A DNA stretch of 64,000 bases from Methylovorus sp035565335 (GCA_035565335.1 DATMSO010000028.1:1-64000); one strand, 5' to 3'. Positions 1 to 9,229 are shown, numbered from the stretch's first letter. The notes: a model not told the origin generated them from the letters alone. Made by a program: numbers and translations.

Positions 1-25
1 TTTTGCATATGTAAAGCAGTCCTGC

Positions 26-418
26 TTAACGCTTGGAGAACTGTTTACGACGACGTGCTTTACGGAAGCCGACTTTCTTACGCTCAACTTCACGTGCATC
101 GCGAGTTACGAAACCTGCCTTGGACAGGGCGCTCTTCAACGCTGCATCGTAATCTACCAGAGCACGGGTAATACCGTGACGAACTGCACCAGCTTGGCCG
201 GACTCACCACCGCCATCTACATTGACCATGATGTCAAAGCTGGCAACGTTGTCAGTCAATTCCAGCGGCTGACGCACGATCATGCGGGAAGTTACGCGGG
301 AGAAATACTGGTCAACAGGCTTGTCGTTAACAACGATATTGCCGCTGCCGGACTTAATGAAGACACGAGCTACCGAGCTTTTGCGGCGGCCAGTACCGTA
401 GTTATATTTACCAATCAT
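26..418 (-). CDS. rpsI: 30S ribosomal protein S9
   Basis: Small-subunit ribosomal protein whose basic C-terminal tail reaches the P-site tRNA. The 130-residue product has the family length, begins with the usual Y-G-T-G-R-R-K-S-S-V-A-R block and ends in the diagnostic S-K-R. It lies 9 bases downstream of rplM, the near-universal L13-S9 gene pair, and should be co-transcribed with it. Recognition is by sequence and gene order; nothing unusual is seen. Confidence 0.98.
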   Translation of the reverse strand: MIGKYNYGTGRRKSSVARVFIKSGSGNIVVNDKPVDQYFSRVTSRMIVRQPLELTDNVASFDIMVNVDGGGESGQAGAVRHGITRALVDYDAALKSALSKAGFVTRDAREVERKKVGFRKARRRKQFSKR

Positions 419-427
419 CGTTTATCC

Positions 428-868
428 TTACGCTTGGCTTTGAATAGTCAAAGGTTGTGGCTGTTGTGCCGCATGGTCATGCTTAGGACCAGCATATACC
501 TTCAGCTTGCGGAACATGGCATAGCCCAGAGGACCCTTGGGCAGCATGCCCTTGACAGCCTTTTCCAGCGCGCGACCAGGAAAGCGGTCTTGCATCTTGG
601 CAAAAGTCGTGGTGGAAATACCGCCTGGGTAACCAGAGTGGCGATGGTACAGCTTGTCGCCTGCCTTGTTGCCGGTTACTTTAATCTTGTCGGCGTTAAC
701 CACGACAATGTAATCGCCCGTATCCACGTGCGGAGTGTAAATCGTTTTATGCTTGCCACGCAGGCGGTGGGCAATCTCACTGGCCAGTCGGCCCAGCACC
801 AGATCCGTGGCATCTACCACGAACCAGTCGCGCTTTACTTCATGCGCTTTTGCAGAAAAGGTCTTCAT
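428..868 (-). CDS. rplM: 50S ribosomal protein L13
   Basis: Early-assembly large-subunit ribosomal protein, 146 residues (usually about 142). It starts M-K-T-F-S-A-K and carries the family segments D-A-T-D-L-V-L-G-R-L-A-S and G-D-Y-I-V-V-V-N-A. The C-terminus has a slightly extended Gln-rich tail (A-A-Q-Q-P-Q-P). It is the first gene of the rplM-rpsI pair and has a convincing sigma-70-type promoter 38 bases upstream of the start. Confidence 0.98.
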   Translation of the reverse strand: MKTFSAKAHEVKRDWFVVDATDLVLGRLASEIAHRLRGKHKTIYTPHVDTGDYIVVVNADKIKVTGNKAGDKLYHRHSGYPGGISTTTFAKMQDRFPGRALEKAVKGMLPKGPLGYAMFRKLKVYAGPKHDHAAQQPQPLTIQSQA

Positions 869-905
869 CGGACAACCATTAATCGCTGAAAAAATTAAGA
901 GGCGG

Positions 906-935
906 ATTTTATGTCACGCAACTAACGCTTGTCAA
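906..935 (-). promoter_or_regulatory. Sigma-70-type promoter for rplM-rpsI
   Basis: Read on the minus strand there is a perfect -35 hexamer TTGACA (935-930), an 18-base spacer and a -10 hexamer TAAAAT (911-906). It ends 37 bases before the rplM start, a normal leader length for a ribosomal protein operon. Direct sequence match; the transcription start has not been mapped. Confidence 0.65.
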
Positions 936-961
936 ACGATATATTGCGTTTGCCAGCGGTT

Positions 962-1837
962 TTATGACGAAAAATGAAGAGCATAACTTGCCACCAGCCC
1001 GAAAAACACCACCGCACCCAACCAGTTGTTATGCAAAAAAGCCTTGAAGCAACGGGCTGGTTGACGCTCACGAATGAGCAGGTAGTGGTAGCCTGCAAGC
1101 ATGGCAGCTATTGTCAAACCGAGATAGTAAGGCCAGTCCAGACTATAATGGCGGCCTGTCAGCAGCAACACTCCCAGCAAGACTCCGTACGATAGCATAA
1201 TGGCCGCCACATCCCTAGAACCAAAAAAAATGGCGGAAGAACGGATGCCGATCTTCAGGTCGTCAGCGCGATCCACCATGGCATATTCCGTATCGTAGGC
1301 GATGGCCCAGAACACATTTCCCAGCAGCAAGAGCCAGGCAATACCGGGAATACTGCCGGTCTGCGCGGCGTATGCCATAGGGATGCCAAAACCGAACGCT
1401 ACGCCGAGATAGGCTTGCGGGATGGCAATAAAACGCTTGGTCAATGGGTAGCTGGCGGCCAGAAACAAGGCCGGGAACGAGAGCAACACCGTAAGCTTGT
1501 TTAATTGCATGACCAGGGCAAACGCGATCAGGCTCAGCGCAATGGCCAGCAACAATGCTTCTTTGACGCTGACTTCCCCTGTTGCCAGCGGACGATGGCG
1601 TGTGCGTGCCACGTGGCCATCAAAGTTACGGTCCGCCATATCATTCATGACGCAGCCGGCGGCTCGCATCAGCACCGTGCCGAGCACAAACACTGCCAAT
1701 ACTTTCACGTCTGGTTTGCCTGCACTGGCGAACCACAGCGCCCACAGCGTGGGCCACAGCAGCAGCAGGATACCGATAGGCTTGTCCATCCGCGTCAATC
1801 GCCAATAGGCGCTACTTTTCTTTACTAGCCAGCTCAT
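962..1837 (-). CDS. ubiA: 4-hydroxybenzoate octaprenyltransferase
   Basis: Integral membrane prenyltransferase that attaches the polyprenyl tail to 4-hydroxybenzoate in ubiquinone synthesis. The 291-residue product has many hydrophobic segments and the two Asp-rich prenyltransferase motifs: N-D-M-A-D-R-N-F-D near residue 75 and the second one, Y-A-M-V-D-R-A-D-D, near residue 190. The frame is open further upstream, but the chosen ATG (1837) begins M-S-W-L-V-K-K just before the conserved R-M-D-K-P-I-G, and overlaps the ubiC stop in an ATGA junction, implying translational coupling with chorismate lyase, the preceding step of the pathway. Confidence 0.95.
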   Translation of the reverse strand: MSWLVKKSSAYWRLTRMDKPIGILLLLWPTLWALWFASAGKPDVKVLAVFVLGTVLMRAAGCVMNDMADRNFDGHVARTRHRPLATGEVSVKEALLLAIALSLIAFALVMQLNKLTVLLSFPALFLAASYPLTKRFIAIPQAYLGVAFGFGIPMAYAAQTGSIPGIAWLLLLGNVFWAIAYDTEYAMVDRADDLKIGIRSSAIFFGSRDVAAIMLSYGVLLGVLLLTGRHYSLDWPYYLGLTIAAMLAGYHYLLIRERQPARCFKAFLHNNWLGAVVFFGLVASYALHFSS

Positions 1838-2382
1838 AAGCTCAAGACCGATGGTAAAAAAACTTCCGTGACCAGAATGGCAGCGCAGTCGAGATGAAAG
1901 ACCGACCGCCGGGCCCACACAAAGCGAGGTTTGGTTTCAATATGGGCCACGGCTTGCCTGTATAGCGAATGCTGCGTCGTCAACTTGCGATAACTTAGTG
2001 GAGCGCGACTTACGCGCGGATTGGAAAACAGCATGGAGCCCAGAGAACGGTTCCCCAGTCTTCCCAAGCCACGCCAGGCGCCTCGCAGGCTGGATTGCGG
2101 CAGGACGCTGGAGGCATAGACCGCGGGCTGCCCATTGCATAGCAAATGCACCTCCCGCTTCAGCGCAGGATGCCGCGATGATATTCCCAGCAAGCTGGCA
2201 ACATCCGGCGCGGGCAATGCCTGCTTCAGCGCGAGCGTATTGACAGCGAATGTGGTTGAGCGCGATTGCAAGCGCTGCGTCAGGGAGGCAGTCTCGACCA
2301 GCCAGAGTCGATACCGCCCGCTGCCCATGGGCTGGCGCAACCAGTGCTGACGATGATGGGGAAAGGCTCGAACAATTCTCAC
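1834..2382 (-). CDS. ubiC: Chorismate lyase
   Basis: Converts chorismate to 4-hydroxybenzoate plus pyruvate, the entry to ubiquinone synthesis. From a GTG at 2382 the product is 182 residues. It aligns by eye with UbiC: W-L-V-E-T-A-S-L-T-Q-R-L near residue 28, R-E-V-H-L-L-C-N-G-Q-P-A-V-Y-A, then G-S-M-L-F, and the C-terminal L-V-T-E-V-F-L-P (Glu in the product site). GTG was chosen because it gives the family's N-terminal length and starts just after the recG stop; an in-frame ATG at 2328 would remove part of the conserved region. The gene lies between recG and ubiA and overlaps ubiA by 4 bases. Confidence 0.9.
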   Translation of the reverse strand: MRIVRAFPHHRQHWLRQPMGSGRYRLWLVETASLTQRLQSRSTTFAVNTLALKQALPAPDVASLLGISSRHPALKREVHLLCNGQPAVYASSVLPQSSLRGAWRGLGRLGNRSLGSMLFSNPRVSRAPLSYRKLTTQHSLYRQAVAHIETKPRFVWARRSVFHLDCAAILVTEVFLPSVLSL

Positions 2383-2404
2383 GGCGTTATTATCGCAGGC
2401 TGGG

Positions 2405-4456
2405 TCACACTTTGACCAATTCTTGCGCCTGATGCATCCAGCGCTGCAAATGGGCTTCTGCCGCCTGCGGATGTTTTTGCAATAACCAGTCAGCCATCGT
2501 CTGTGCTTCTTCCAGCAAACCGGCATCCCGCTCCAGATCAGCAATCTTCAACATGGGCGTTCCACTCTGGCGAACGCCCATGAATTCGCCCGGGCCGCGC
2601 AGATGCAAATCCGCCTGGGCAATTTCAAACCCATCGCTGGATTCATATATGATTTTGAGTCGCGCTCGCGCAGTCTCCGACAGTGGTGCCTGGTAAAGCA
2701 GAATACAGGCGCTGCTTGCCGCCCCTCGCCCTACCCGGCCACGCAACTGATGCAGCTGCGAAAGCCCCATGCGTTCTGCATGTTCTATCACCATCAGGCT
2801 GGCATTGGGAACATCAACGCCAACTTCAATGACGGTAGTGGCTACCAGCAAATTGATCTCATTGGCGGAAAACGCCTGCATGACGGCCTGCTTGTCTGCA
2901 GGCTTCATGCGTCCATGCACCAGCCCCACCTGCAGTTCGGGAAAGGCCTCCTGCAATGCAACATGCGTATCTACCGCGGTCTGCAGTTGCAAGGCTTCGC
3001 TTTCCTCGATCAGCGGGCAAACCCAATAGGCCTGCCTGCCCTGACGGCAAGCCGCGCGCACCCGCTCGAACACCTCCTCCCGCCGCGCATCCGATACCAG
3101 TTTGGTGACCACCGGAGTTCTTCCGGGAGGCAATTCATCAATCACCGAGACATCCAGATCGGCAAAATAACTCATGGATAGTGTGCGCGGGATGGGCGTC
3201 GCACTCATCATCAGCTGATGTGGTTGCGCGCCCTTCTGTCGCAACGCCAGGCGCTGCTGAACGCCAAACCGGTGCTGCTCATCCACAATCACGAGGCCCA
3301 GCTTGGCAAACTGCACCTGGTCTTGAAATACGGCATGGGTGCCAATCACCAGTTGTGCTTCGCCACTGGCCATCGCCGACAGCGCTTCGACGCGGGCTTT
3401 TTTCCCTTGGCTGCCCGCCACCCAGACCACGCGCACGGGGGCCATATCCGCGGTAAGGTTTTGCAGCCAGCCGCTTAATTTATTGAAATGCTGCTCGGCG
3501 AGAATCTCGGTCGGCGCCATGATGGCCGCCTGCCAGCCATGCTCAATCGCCTGCAGCGCCGCCATGGCAGCGACTATGGTCTTGCCGCTGCCGACATCGC
3601 CCTGCAACAGGCGCTGCATGGGATATGAGCGTCCAAGATCGTGCTGAATATCGGTAAATACGCGCTGCTGGGCTGCCGTCAGGCCGAATGGCAATGATTT
3701 CAGCAATGCGGAGACCAGTTTTTTGGAAGGCGGCATGGCAGGCGCACCCAGGCCGCGACGACGCGCATAATGCTTGCGCATGGAAATCTGCTGAGCAAGC
3801 AGCTCGTCAAAGGCGAGACGCTGCCAGGCGGGTGTGGTTTTTTCCTGAAGGGCATGCTGATCAGCGTCGGGAGAGGGATAGTGCAACTGCAGAAGGCTTT
3901 GCTGAAAATCCGGCCAAGGCTTGCCCTGATAAACCGAGGCAGGCAGGATTTCTATATGGCCCCCGCTCTCCAGCGCGCGTCCTATCCATTTGCGCAGAGA
4001 TGGTTGCGACAAGCCTGCCGTAGTGGGGTAAACCGGCGTCAGGGTCTGCTTGACGGTCGCGCCTTCCCGCACCGGCTTGCATTGCGGATGGACCATTTCA
4101 TAGCCAAAGAAACCATGCCGCACTTCGCCCAGCGCACGCACCCGGGCGCCCTCTTTCAGCGCCGCCACCTGACTGGGATAGAAATTGAGAAAGCGCAGAA
4201 TGAGAGTGCCACCGGCATCCTGCAATCTGGCAATCAGGGCTTTACGCGGTTTGTACTGCACTTCGGCATGGATAATCTCGCCTTCAACCTGGGCCTGCTC
4301 GCCGAGGCGCAAGTCGCGAATGGGCGTAATGCGCGTTTCATCCACATAGCGCAAAGGCAGATGCAGCAGCAGGTCTTCAATACTATGAATGCCAAGCTTG
4401 CGCAGCCCGTTCAGTACCGGCTGCGTGATGCCCTTGAGGTCTTGCAGCGGTTTCAG
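2405..4456 (-). CDS. recG: ATP-dependent DNA helicase RecG (apparent CTG start)
   Basis: Branch-migration helicase that remodels stalled forks and Holliday junctions. It has an N-terminal wedge/OB region, Walker A G-D-V-G-S-G-K-T, DEAH-like box D-E-Q-H (family form), and the C-terminal helicase motifs Q-L-R-G-R-V-G-R-G. The oddity is the start. Family-like sequence (L-K-P-L-Q-D-L-K-G-I-T-Q ... L-L-L-H-L-P-L-R-Y) runs back to an in-frame TAG five codons ahead of the L-Q-D-L segment, with no ATG, GTG or TTG before a TTG at 4354 that would delete about 34 conserved residues. A CTG at 4456 with an AGGA element 6 bases upstream restores 683 residues, near the usual 680-693. Confidence 0.9.
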   Translation of the reverse strand: MKPLQDLKGITQPVLNGLRKLGIHSIEDLLLHLPLRYVDETRITPIRDLRLGEQAQVEGEIIHAEVQYKPRKALIARLQDAGGTLILRFLNFYPSQVAALKEGARVRALGEVRHGFFGYEMVHPQCKPVREGATVKQTLTPVYPTTAGLSQPSLRKWIGRALESGGHIEILPASVYQGKPWPDFQQSLLQLHYPSPDADQHALQEKTTPAWQRLAFDELLAQQISMRKHYARRRGLGAPAMPPSKKLVSALLKSLPFGLTAAQQRVFTDIQHDLGRSYPMQRLLQGDVGSGKTIVAAMAALQAIEHGWQAAIMAPTEILAEQHFNKLSGWLQNLTADMAPVRVVWVAGSQGKKARVEALSAMASGEAQLVIGTHAVFQDQVQFAKLGLVIVDEQHRFGVQQRLALRQKGAQPHQLMMSATPIPRTLSMSYFADLDVSVIDELPPGRTPVVTKLVSDARREEVFERVRAACRQGRQAYWVCPLIEESEALQLQTAVDTHVALQEAFPELQVGLVHGRMKPADKQAVMQAFSANEINLLVATTVIEVGVDVPNASLMVIEHAERMGLSQLHQLRGRVGRGAASSACILLYQAPLSETARARLKIIYESSDGFEIAQADLHLRGPGEFMGVRQSGTPMLKIADLERDAGLLEEAQTMADWLLQKHPQAAEAHLQRWMHQAQELVKV

Positions 4457-4487
4457 AGACTATCCTTGCCGGTCGTGTTTTAAAGAC

Positions 4488-4868
4488 TCAGGCGAGCACC
4501 ATCACGGCATCAGCCTCTACCAGCGCGCCGCGCGGCAGTGTGGCAACGCCCACGGCGGCACGGGCGGGATAAGGCTCGCTGAAATACTCGGTCATGATGG
4601 AATTAACCAAGGCAAAGTGACCGAGATCGGTCAGGAAAATGTTCAACTTCACCACATCGGCCAGCGAGCCACCAGCGGCTTCCGCCACGGCTTTGAGATT
4701 GCTGAATACTCGGTGCACCTGCGCTTCTATGCCTTCGACCAGCTCCATGCTGGCTGGGTCCAGGCCTATCTGGCCTGACAGGTAAACGGTGCCATTAACA
4801 GCAACGGCCTGAGAATAGGTGCCAATCGCTTTCGGCGCGTGGTCTGTGTGGATAATCTTTTTTGCCAT
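4488..4868 (-). CDS. ridA: RidA family reactive enamine/imine deaminase
   Basis: Small cytosolic enzyme of the YjgF/YER057c/UK114 family; family members hydrolyse reactive 2-aminoacrylate-type enamines released by PLP enzymes. The 126-residue product matches family length, with the Y-S-Q-A (residues 18-21) and the C-terminal signature Y-P-A-R-A-A-V-G-V-A-T-L-P, including the conserved Arg that binds the carboxylate. It lies between spoT and recG, all in the same direction, with 31 bases to recG; spoT-ridA-recG order is common in Betaproteobacteria. Substrate specificity is not shown by the sequence. Confidence 0.93.
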   Translation of the reverse strand: MAKKIIHTDHAPKAIGTYSQAVAVNGTVYLSGQIGLDPASMELVEGIEAQVHRVFSNLKAVAEAAGGSLADVVKLNIFLTDLGHFALVNSIMTEYFSEPYPARAAVGVATLPRGALVEADAVMVLA

Positions 4869-4912
4869 GGTTTTCCTCTGGTCTTGGTTTTTAGGATATG
4901 AATTAGCCGAGC

Positions 4913-7135
4913 CTACTGAATGCGTTGCTCGGTACCCGCGCCCTTGACGCGGTTAATGCGCACCACATCGGGAATCTTGCGGATACGCCGCATCAGCTCC
5001 GCCAGGTGCACGCGATTTTCTACCTGCACGGTGAAATGCATATTGGTATAGGCGCTGCTATCGGACTCTTCCATGCTGACGTGGTCAATATTGGAACCGG
5101 CTTCTGCAATAGTAGAGGCAATCTGCGCCAGCATGCCACGCTGGTTGGCCACCACCAGCTTGAGATTCACATTGAACAGGCGCTTGCCATCCGGATCCCA
5201 CTCCACATCCAGCCACTTTTCCGGATCGACGCGGAATTTGCGAATGGCCGGGCAATCATGCGTATGAATGACCAGCCCCTTGTCCTTGTTGATAAAGCCC
5301 AGGATAGGGTCGCCGGGAATCGGGCGGCAGCACTGGGCAAACTGCACCGCCATGCCCTCCGAGCCCCGAATGGTAATGGTACCCAGCGGCTTGTTGGTAT
5401 GCTTGGCATGGCGTTCCCCCTGCTCTTCGCTCATGGCGAGCAGCTGATGGGCGACCATGACGTTCAGCCGCTTGCCGAGGCCGATGTCTGTCAGAATCTC
5501 TTCCTTGTTCTTGGCGCCATAATCGCGCAGCAATTTCTGCCAATGCGTATCGTCAATCTTGGCCACATCCGCATGCAAGGCCCGCAGCGCCTGGTTCAAC
5601 AAGCGCTCACCCAGGTGGGCGGATTCCGTGGTCTGCAAGGACTTGAGGAAATGACGGATATGCGCCCGCGCCTTGCCGGTAGCCACATAATTGAGCCAGG
5701 CCGGGTTGGGGTGCGCGTGGGCGGCGGTGATGATCTCGACATGGTCGCCGTTATGCAATTCGGTGCGCAGCGGCGCCAGCTCCTGGTTGATCTTGACTGC
5801 CACGCAGCGGTTACCGATATCGGTATGTACGGCATAGGCAAAGTCAACAGCGGTCGCGCCCTTGGGCAAGGCCATGATCTTGCCTTTTGGCGTAAATACA
5901 TACACCTCATCGGGGAAGAGATCGACCTTGAAATGCTCGAGGAACTCCAGTGAGTCCGTACTCTCGCTCTGGATATCCAGCAGGCGCTGCAGCCATTGAT
6001 GCGTCTGCTGCTGTAGTTCGGTCAGGTGCGCATCGGTGGTCTTGTACAGCCAGTGGGCCGCCACGCCGGCATCGGCAATGTTATGCATCTCGCGGCTGCG
6101 TATCTGCACTTCAATCGGCGTGCCGAATGGGCCGAATAACGTGGTGTGAAGCGACTGGTAGCCATTGGCCTTGGGAATGGCGATATAGTCCTTGAACTTG
6201 CCGGGAATCGGCTTGTAGAGCCCATGCAGCACCCCTAGCGCCAGATAGCAGCTGGACAGGTCCTTGACGATAACGCGGAAGCCGTAAATATCGTAAATCT
6301 GCGAAAAGGTGACGGTTTTACCCGTCATCTTGCGGTAAATACTGTAAAGATGCTTTTCACGGCCCGTCACTTCGGCTTCGATATGCATATCGCCCAGACG
6401 CTCACGTATGGCATCCAGTATCTTGCCGACCACTTCCTTGCGGTTACCGCGGGCGGCGAGTATGGCCTTGGAAATGACCGAGTAGCGCATGGGATAAAGA
6501 TGCTTGAAGCTAAGGTCTTCCAGTTCCTGATAGATGGCATTCAGCCCCAGGCGATTGGCGATGGGCGCGTAGATTTCCAGGGTTTCGCGCGCGGTGCGAC
6601 GGCGCTTTTCCGGGTTCATCACGCCCAGCGTGCTCATGTTGTGCAGGCGATCGGCCAGCTTGACCAAGATCACGCGCACATCCTGCGACATCGCCAGCAG
6701 CATTTTGCGGAAGTTTTCTGCCTGGGCTTCGGTTTCGGTGCTGAACTTGATCTTGTCCAGTTTGGAAAGCCCGTCCACCAGTTCGGCCACTTGCTTGCCA
6801 AAACGCTCACTCACTTCCTGAGTGGTGACGCCGGTATCTTCCACTACGTCATGCAGCAGGGCCGCCACCAGCGTGGGCACATCCATGTGCAACTCGGCCA
6901 GTATGCAGGCCACCGATACCGGGTGAGTAATATAGGGCTCGCCACTCTTGCGCAGCTGGCCAGTGTGCGCCATATCGCTGAAGCGGTAGGCTGCCCACAC
7001 CTGCTCGATATCTTCGGGCTTGAGATATACCCGCAAGCGCTGCGTCAGTAGCGAATCTTCGCTATCGGCGGGCAATAGGGGGGCTGCCACATGTTTCAGC
7101 GACTCTGCCGGACGTTTGGCTACCAATTTAGGCAT
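4913..7135 (-). CDS. spoT: Bifunctional (p)ppGpp synthetase/hydrolase
   Basis: Makes and degrades the stringent-response alarmone (p)ppGpp. The 740-residue protein has the complete long-RSH layout: an HD hydrolase domain (conserved His71 and H-D at 95-96 in L-L-H-D-V-V-E-D-T), a synthetase domain at about 240-370 (R-E-K-H-L-Y-S-I-Y, Y-K-P-I-P-G-K-F-K-D-Y-I-A-I-P), a TGS domain near 410-470 and a C-terminal ACT domain at about 660-735. The intact hydrolase site marks it as SpoT/Rel type rather than a synthetase-only RelA. It follows rpoZ, whose omega subunit forms one ppGpp site on RNA polymerase, a classic neighbour. Confidence 0.97.
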   Translation of the reverse strand: MPKLVAKRPAESLKHVAAPLLPADSEDSLLTQRLRVYLKPEDIEQVWAAYRFSDMAHTGQLRKSGEPYITHPVSVACILAELHMDVPTLVAALLHDVVEDTGVTTQEVSERFGKQVAELVDGLSKLDKIKFSTETEAQAENFRKMLLAMSQDVRVILVKLADRLHNMSTLGVMNPEKRRRTARETLEIYAPIANRLGLNAIYQELEDLSFKHLYPMRYSVISKAILAARGNRKEVVGKILDAIRERLGDMHIEAEVTGREKHLYSIYRKMTGKTVTFSQIYDIYGFRVIVKDLSSCYLALGVLHGLYKPIPGKFKDYIAIPKANGYQSLHTTLFGPFGTPIEVQIRSREMHNIADAGVAAHWLYKTTDAHLTELQQQTHQWLQRLLDIQSESTDSLEFLEHFKVDLFPDEVYVFTPKGKIMALPKGATAVDFAYAVHTDIGNRCVAVKINQELAPLRTELHNGDHVEIITAAHAHPNPAWLNYVATGKARAHIRHFLKSLQTTESAHLGERLLNQALRALHADVAKIDDTHWQKLLRDYGAKNKEEILTDIGLGKRLNVMVAHQLLAMSEEQGERHAKHTNKPLGTITIRGSEGMAVQFAQCCRPIPGDPILGFINKDKGLVIHTHDCPAIRKFRVDPEKWLDVEWDPDGKRLFNVNLKLVVANQRGMLAQIASTIAEAGSNIDHVSMEESDSSAYTNMHFTVQVENRVHLAELMRRIRKIPDVVRINRVKGAGTEQRIQ

Positions 7136-7272
7136 GCTGACTCAACCACCTGTGACTATCCATGAGCTTTTATAGGGTTTTACCAAAAAAACAAGGCACC
7201 GATTGAACACACATAATGCCTTCAAACAGCGCCTTGCTTGATCCTCGGTGCATCTAGCACCGGATGTTGAAC

Positions 7273-7485
7273 TTAGGCCTGGCCGCGGTTCAGCACTTCC
7301 AGACCGACCTTGCCGGATGCGATTTCACGCAATGCCAGCACCGTAGGCTTGTCCTTCTGGCCATGGGTATTGACCAAAGGTTCCGAGCCATTTGCCAACT
7401 GGCGTGAGCGGTAAGCTGCCACCAGCGTCAATTGAAAGCGATTAGGGATTTTTTCGAGACAATCATCTACTGTCATGCGAGCCAT
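7273..7485 (-). CDS. rpoZ: RNA polymerase omega subunit
   Basis: Small subunit that helps assemble RNA polymerase by holding beta prime. The 70-residue product has the family N-terminus M-A-R-M-T-V-D-D-C-L and the R-F-Q-L-T-L-V-A-A-Y-R-S-R-Q-L helix; about 70 residues is normal in Betaproteobacteria, shorter than the 91 of E. coli. It lies 20 bases downstream of gmk and 137 bases upstream of spoT, in the conserved gmk-rpoZ-spoT order. Confidence 0.96.
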   Translation of the reverse strand: MARMTVDDCLEKIPNRFQLTLVAAYRSRQLANGSEPLVNTHGQKDKPTVLALREIASGKVGLEVLNRGQA

Positions 7486-7505
7486 GTGTTATTCCTCCGT
7501 ATGAT

Positions 7506-8114
7506 CTATATGAGTTTTTCCAGCAGATCCTGGTGCCGCAGCAACTGCTTTTCGCGCTGCAAACGCTGGGTGCGGATGATGGCGCGCAGATCATTAAGCG
7601 CCACCTCAAAATCGTCGTTAATTGTAACATAGTCGAACTCGACCACATGGCGCATCTCGTCGCGTGCTGCCGCCAGGCGACGCGCAATCACCTCGGCGCT
7701 ATCCTGCCCGCGCCCGTGCAAACGCTGCTCCAGGGCTTCCAGCGATGGCGGCAGAATAAAAATGCTGATGGCTTGGGGATACAGGCTGCGCACTTGGGCG
7801 GCCCCCTGCCAGTCAATTTCCAGAATCAGGTCATGGCCTTGCTTCAGCACGCCTTCCACCCGGCGTTGCGATGTGCCGTAGCGCGCGCCATGCACGTGTG
7901 CACTTTCCAGGAAGTCACTGGCTTCCAGCATCTGCATGAATTCGGCCTCTTCCACGAAGTGATAGTGAACGCCATCTTCCTCGCCAGGGCGTGGTTTACG
8001 GGTGGTATAGGACACCGAGAGCTCAATCTGGCGGTCGGTTGCGAGCAGCTCCCTGACCAGACTGGTTTTGCCCGCACCAGAGGCGGCGGTGATGATAAAT
8101 AGATTGCCTGTCAT
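7506..8114 (-). CDS. gmk: Guanylate kinase
   Basis: Phosphorylates GMP to GDP with ATP, feeding GTP and (p)ppGpp pools. The product is 202 residues with a P-loop at 10-18 (A-A-S-G-A-G-K-T-S), the GMP-binding region S-Y-T-T-R-K-P-R-P-G-E near 35-45 followed by V-H-Y-H-F-V, and I-D-W-Q-G-A around residue 100. Start and length fit the family. It sits between yicC and rpoZ in one transcriptional direction. Confidence 0.97.
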   Translation of the reverse strand: MTGNLFIITAASGAGKTSLVRELLATDRQIELSVSYTTRKPRPGEEDGVHYHFVEEAEFMQMLEASDFLESAHVHGARYGTSQRRVEGVLKQGHDLILEIDWQGAAQVRSLYPQAISIFILPPSLEALEQRLHGRGQDSAEVIARRLAAARDEMRHVVEFDYVTINDDFEVALNDLRAIIRTQRLQREKQLLRHQDLLEKLI

Positions 8115-8201
8115 GCGTGTGATTTCTTTAAATGGCTTGGCGCCGGTTGGCGGTAACTTATTAAAGACGGCTGACCGTCAGCGGCCAGCACGTCAAACTG
8201 C

Positions 8202-9068
8202 TTATTCGATATTTTGAATCTGTTCCCGCATCTGTTCAATCAATACTTTAAGTGCCATCGCCGTTTGCGAAACTTCGGTCGACACCGACTTGGAGCCCAG
8301 GGTATTGGCTTCGCGGTTCAGCTCCTGCATGAGGAAATCCAGACGCTTGCCAGCCGCGCCCTTGGCATTCAGGATACGTTTGACCTCTTCAATATGGGCA
8401 GTCAGGCGAGTCAGCTCTTCGTCCACATCCACGCGCTGAGCAAACAATACCAGCTCCTGTCGTATGCGCTCTTCATCCACGGACTTGAGCACCTCCTGCA
8501 GCTTGGTGGTCAGGCGTTCCTGATAGGCTTTGACCTGCAATGGCAGTATGGGCTTGACCTTGGCCACCTCGCGCTCCATCTCGGCGAGGCGTTCCAGGAT
8601 GACCGCGGCCAGTTTGGCACCTTCGCGTGCGCGGGCAGCGCTCATGTCCTGCAATACTTGCTCCAGAGCTGCCTTAACCTGGTCACCCAGCGCGGCGGTA
8701 TCAATACCGTCACTCATCACGACGCCAGGCCAGCGCAAAATATCCGCGATGGTCAGCGGCGCACTTGCGGGCATGTGCTGCTGAACGTCAGCCGACAGCT
8801 TGGCCAGCTGCTGCACAATGGCGACATCCAGCTCGGCTTTTTTGGCGGCATCCTGGCTACGCATGAGGCTCATGCGGCACTCCACCTTGCCGCGGCCGAG
8901 GTGAACGGCAATCAGCTCGCGCGCCATGGGCTCAAAGCTGCGCAGGCTGTCATCCAGCTTCATATGCAGCTCAAGATAGCGATGATTGACCGAGCGCAAC
9001 TCGACAATAAGGGTACCGCCGCTGACCTCGCGCTCCAGCGAGGCAAATCCGGTCATACTGAAGATCAT
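8202..9068 (-). CDS. YicC family endoribonuclease-like protein
   Basis: 288-residue member of the YicC/YloC family, whose E. coli and Bacillus members have been described as endoribonucleases. It begins M-I-F-S-M-T-G-F-A and has V-E-L-R-S-V-N-H-R-Y-L-E in the N-terminal domain and the C-terminal DUF1732-like segment G-K-R-L-D-F-L-M-Q-E-L-N-R-E-A-N-T-L-G-S-K. Directly upstream of gmk, a very common arrangement. Divergent from the kinase/phosphatase pair, with 161 bases between the starts. The family call is secure; the RNA substrate is unknown here. Confidence 0.92.
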   Translation of the reverse strand: MIFSMTGFASLEREVSGGTLIVELRSVNHRYLELHMKLDDSLRSFEPMARELIAVHLGRGKVECRMSLMRSQDAAKKAELDVAIVQQLAKLSADVQQHMPASAPLTIADILRWPGVVMSDGIDTAALGDQVKAALEQVLQDMSAARAREGAKLAAVILERLAEMEREVAKVKPILPLQVKAYQERLTTKLQEVLKSVDEERIRQELVLFAQRVDVDEELTRLTAHIEEVKRILNAKGAAGKRLDFLMQELNREANTLGSKSVSTEVSQTAMALKVLIEQMREQIQNIE

Positions 9069-9229
9069 GAAATTTCCTGGAAAGTGAAGATTTTAAAGTT
9101 GAGGCATGGTATCAAATCCCGCCGGATTCATGCCAAAATAAGCTGGTGCCTTGCCGTGGCGGCACAGGATTTAGAGCATGGCGTTTTTTCATTCACGCCA
9201 CGGCCCAACCTTGGGATGTATCGTTCAGT

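Noticed and set aside
176..889. Long plus-strand reading frame (237 codons) across rpsI and rplM
   Set aside because: It is antisense to two certain ribosomal protein genes and shows no family-like sequence; a shadow of GC-rich codon use.
4847..4855. Perfect DnaA box (TGTGGATAA)
   Set aside because: A single copy inside the ridA coding sequence, far from the dnaN end and without clustering; expected by chance in 64 kb.
4925..5953. 342-codon plus-strand frame over spoT
   Set aside because: Fully antisense to a complete, well-recognised RSH gene; no start signal or domain.
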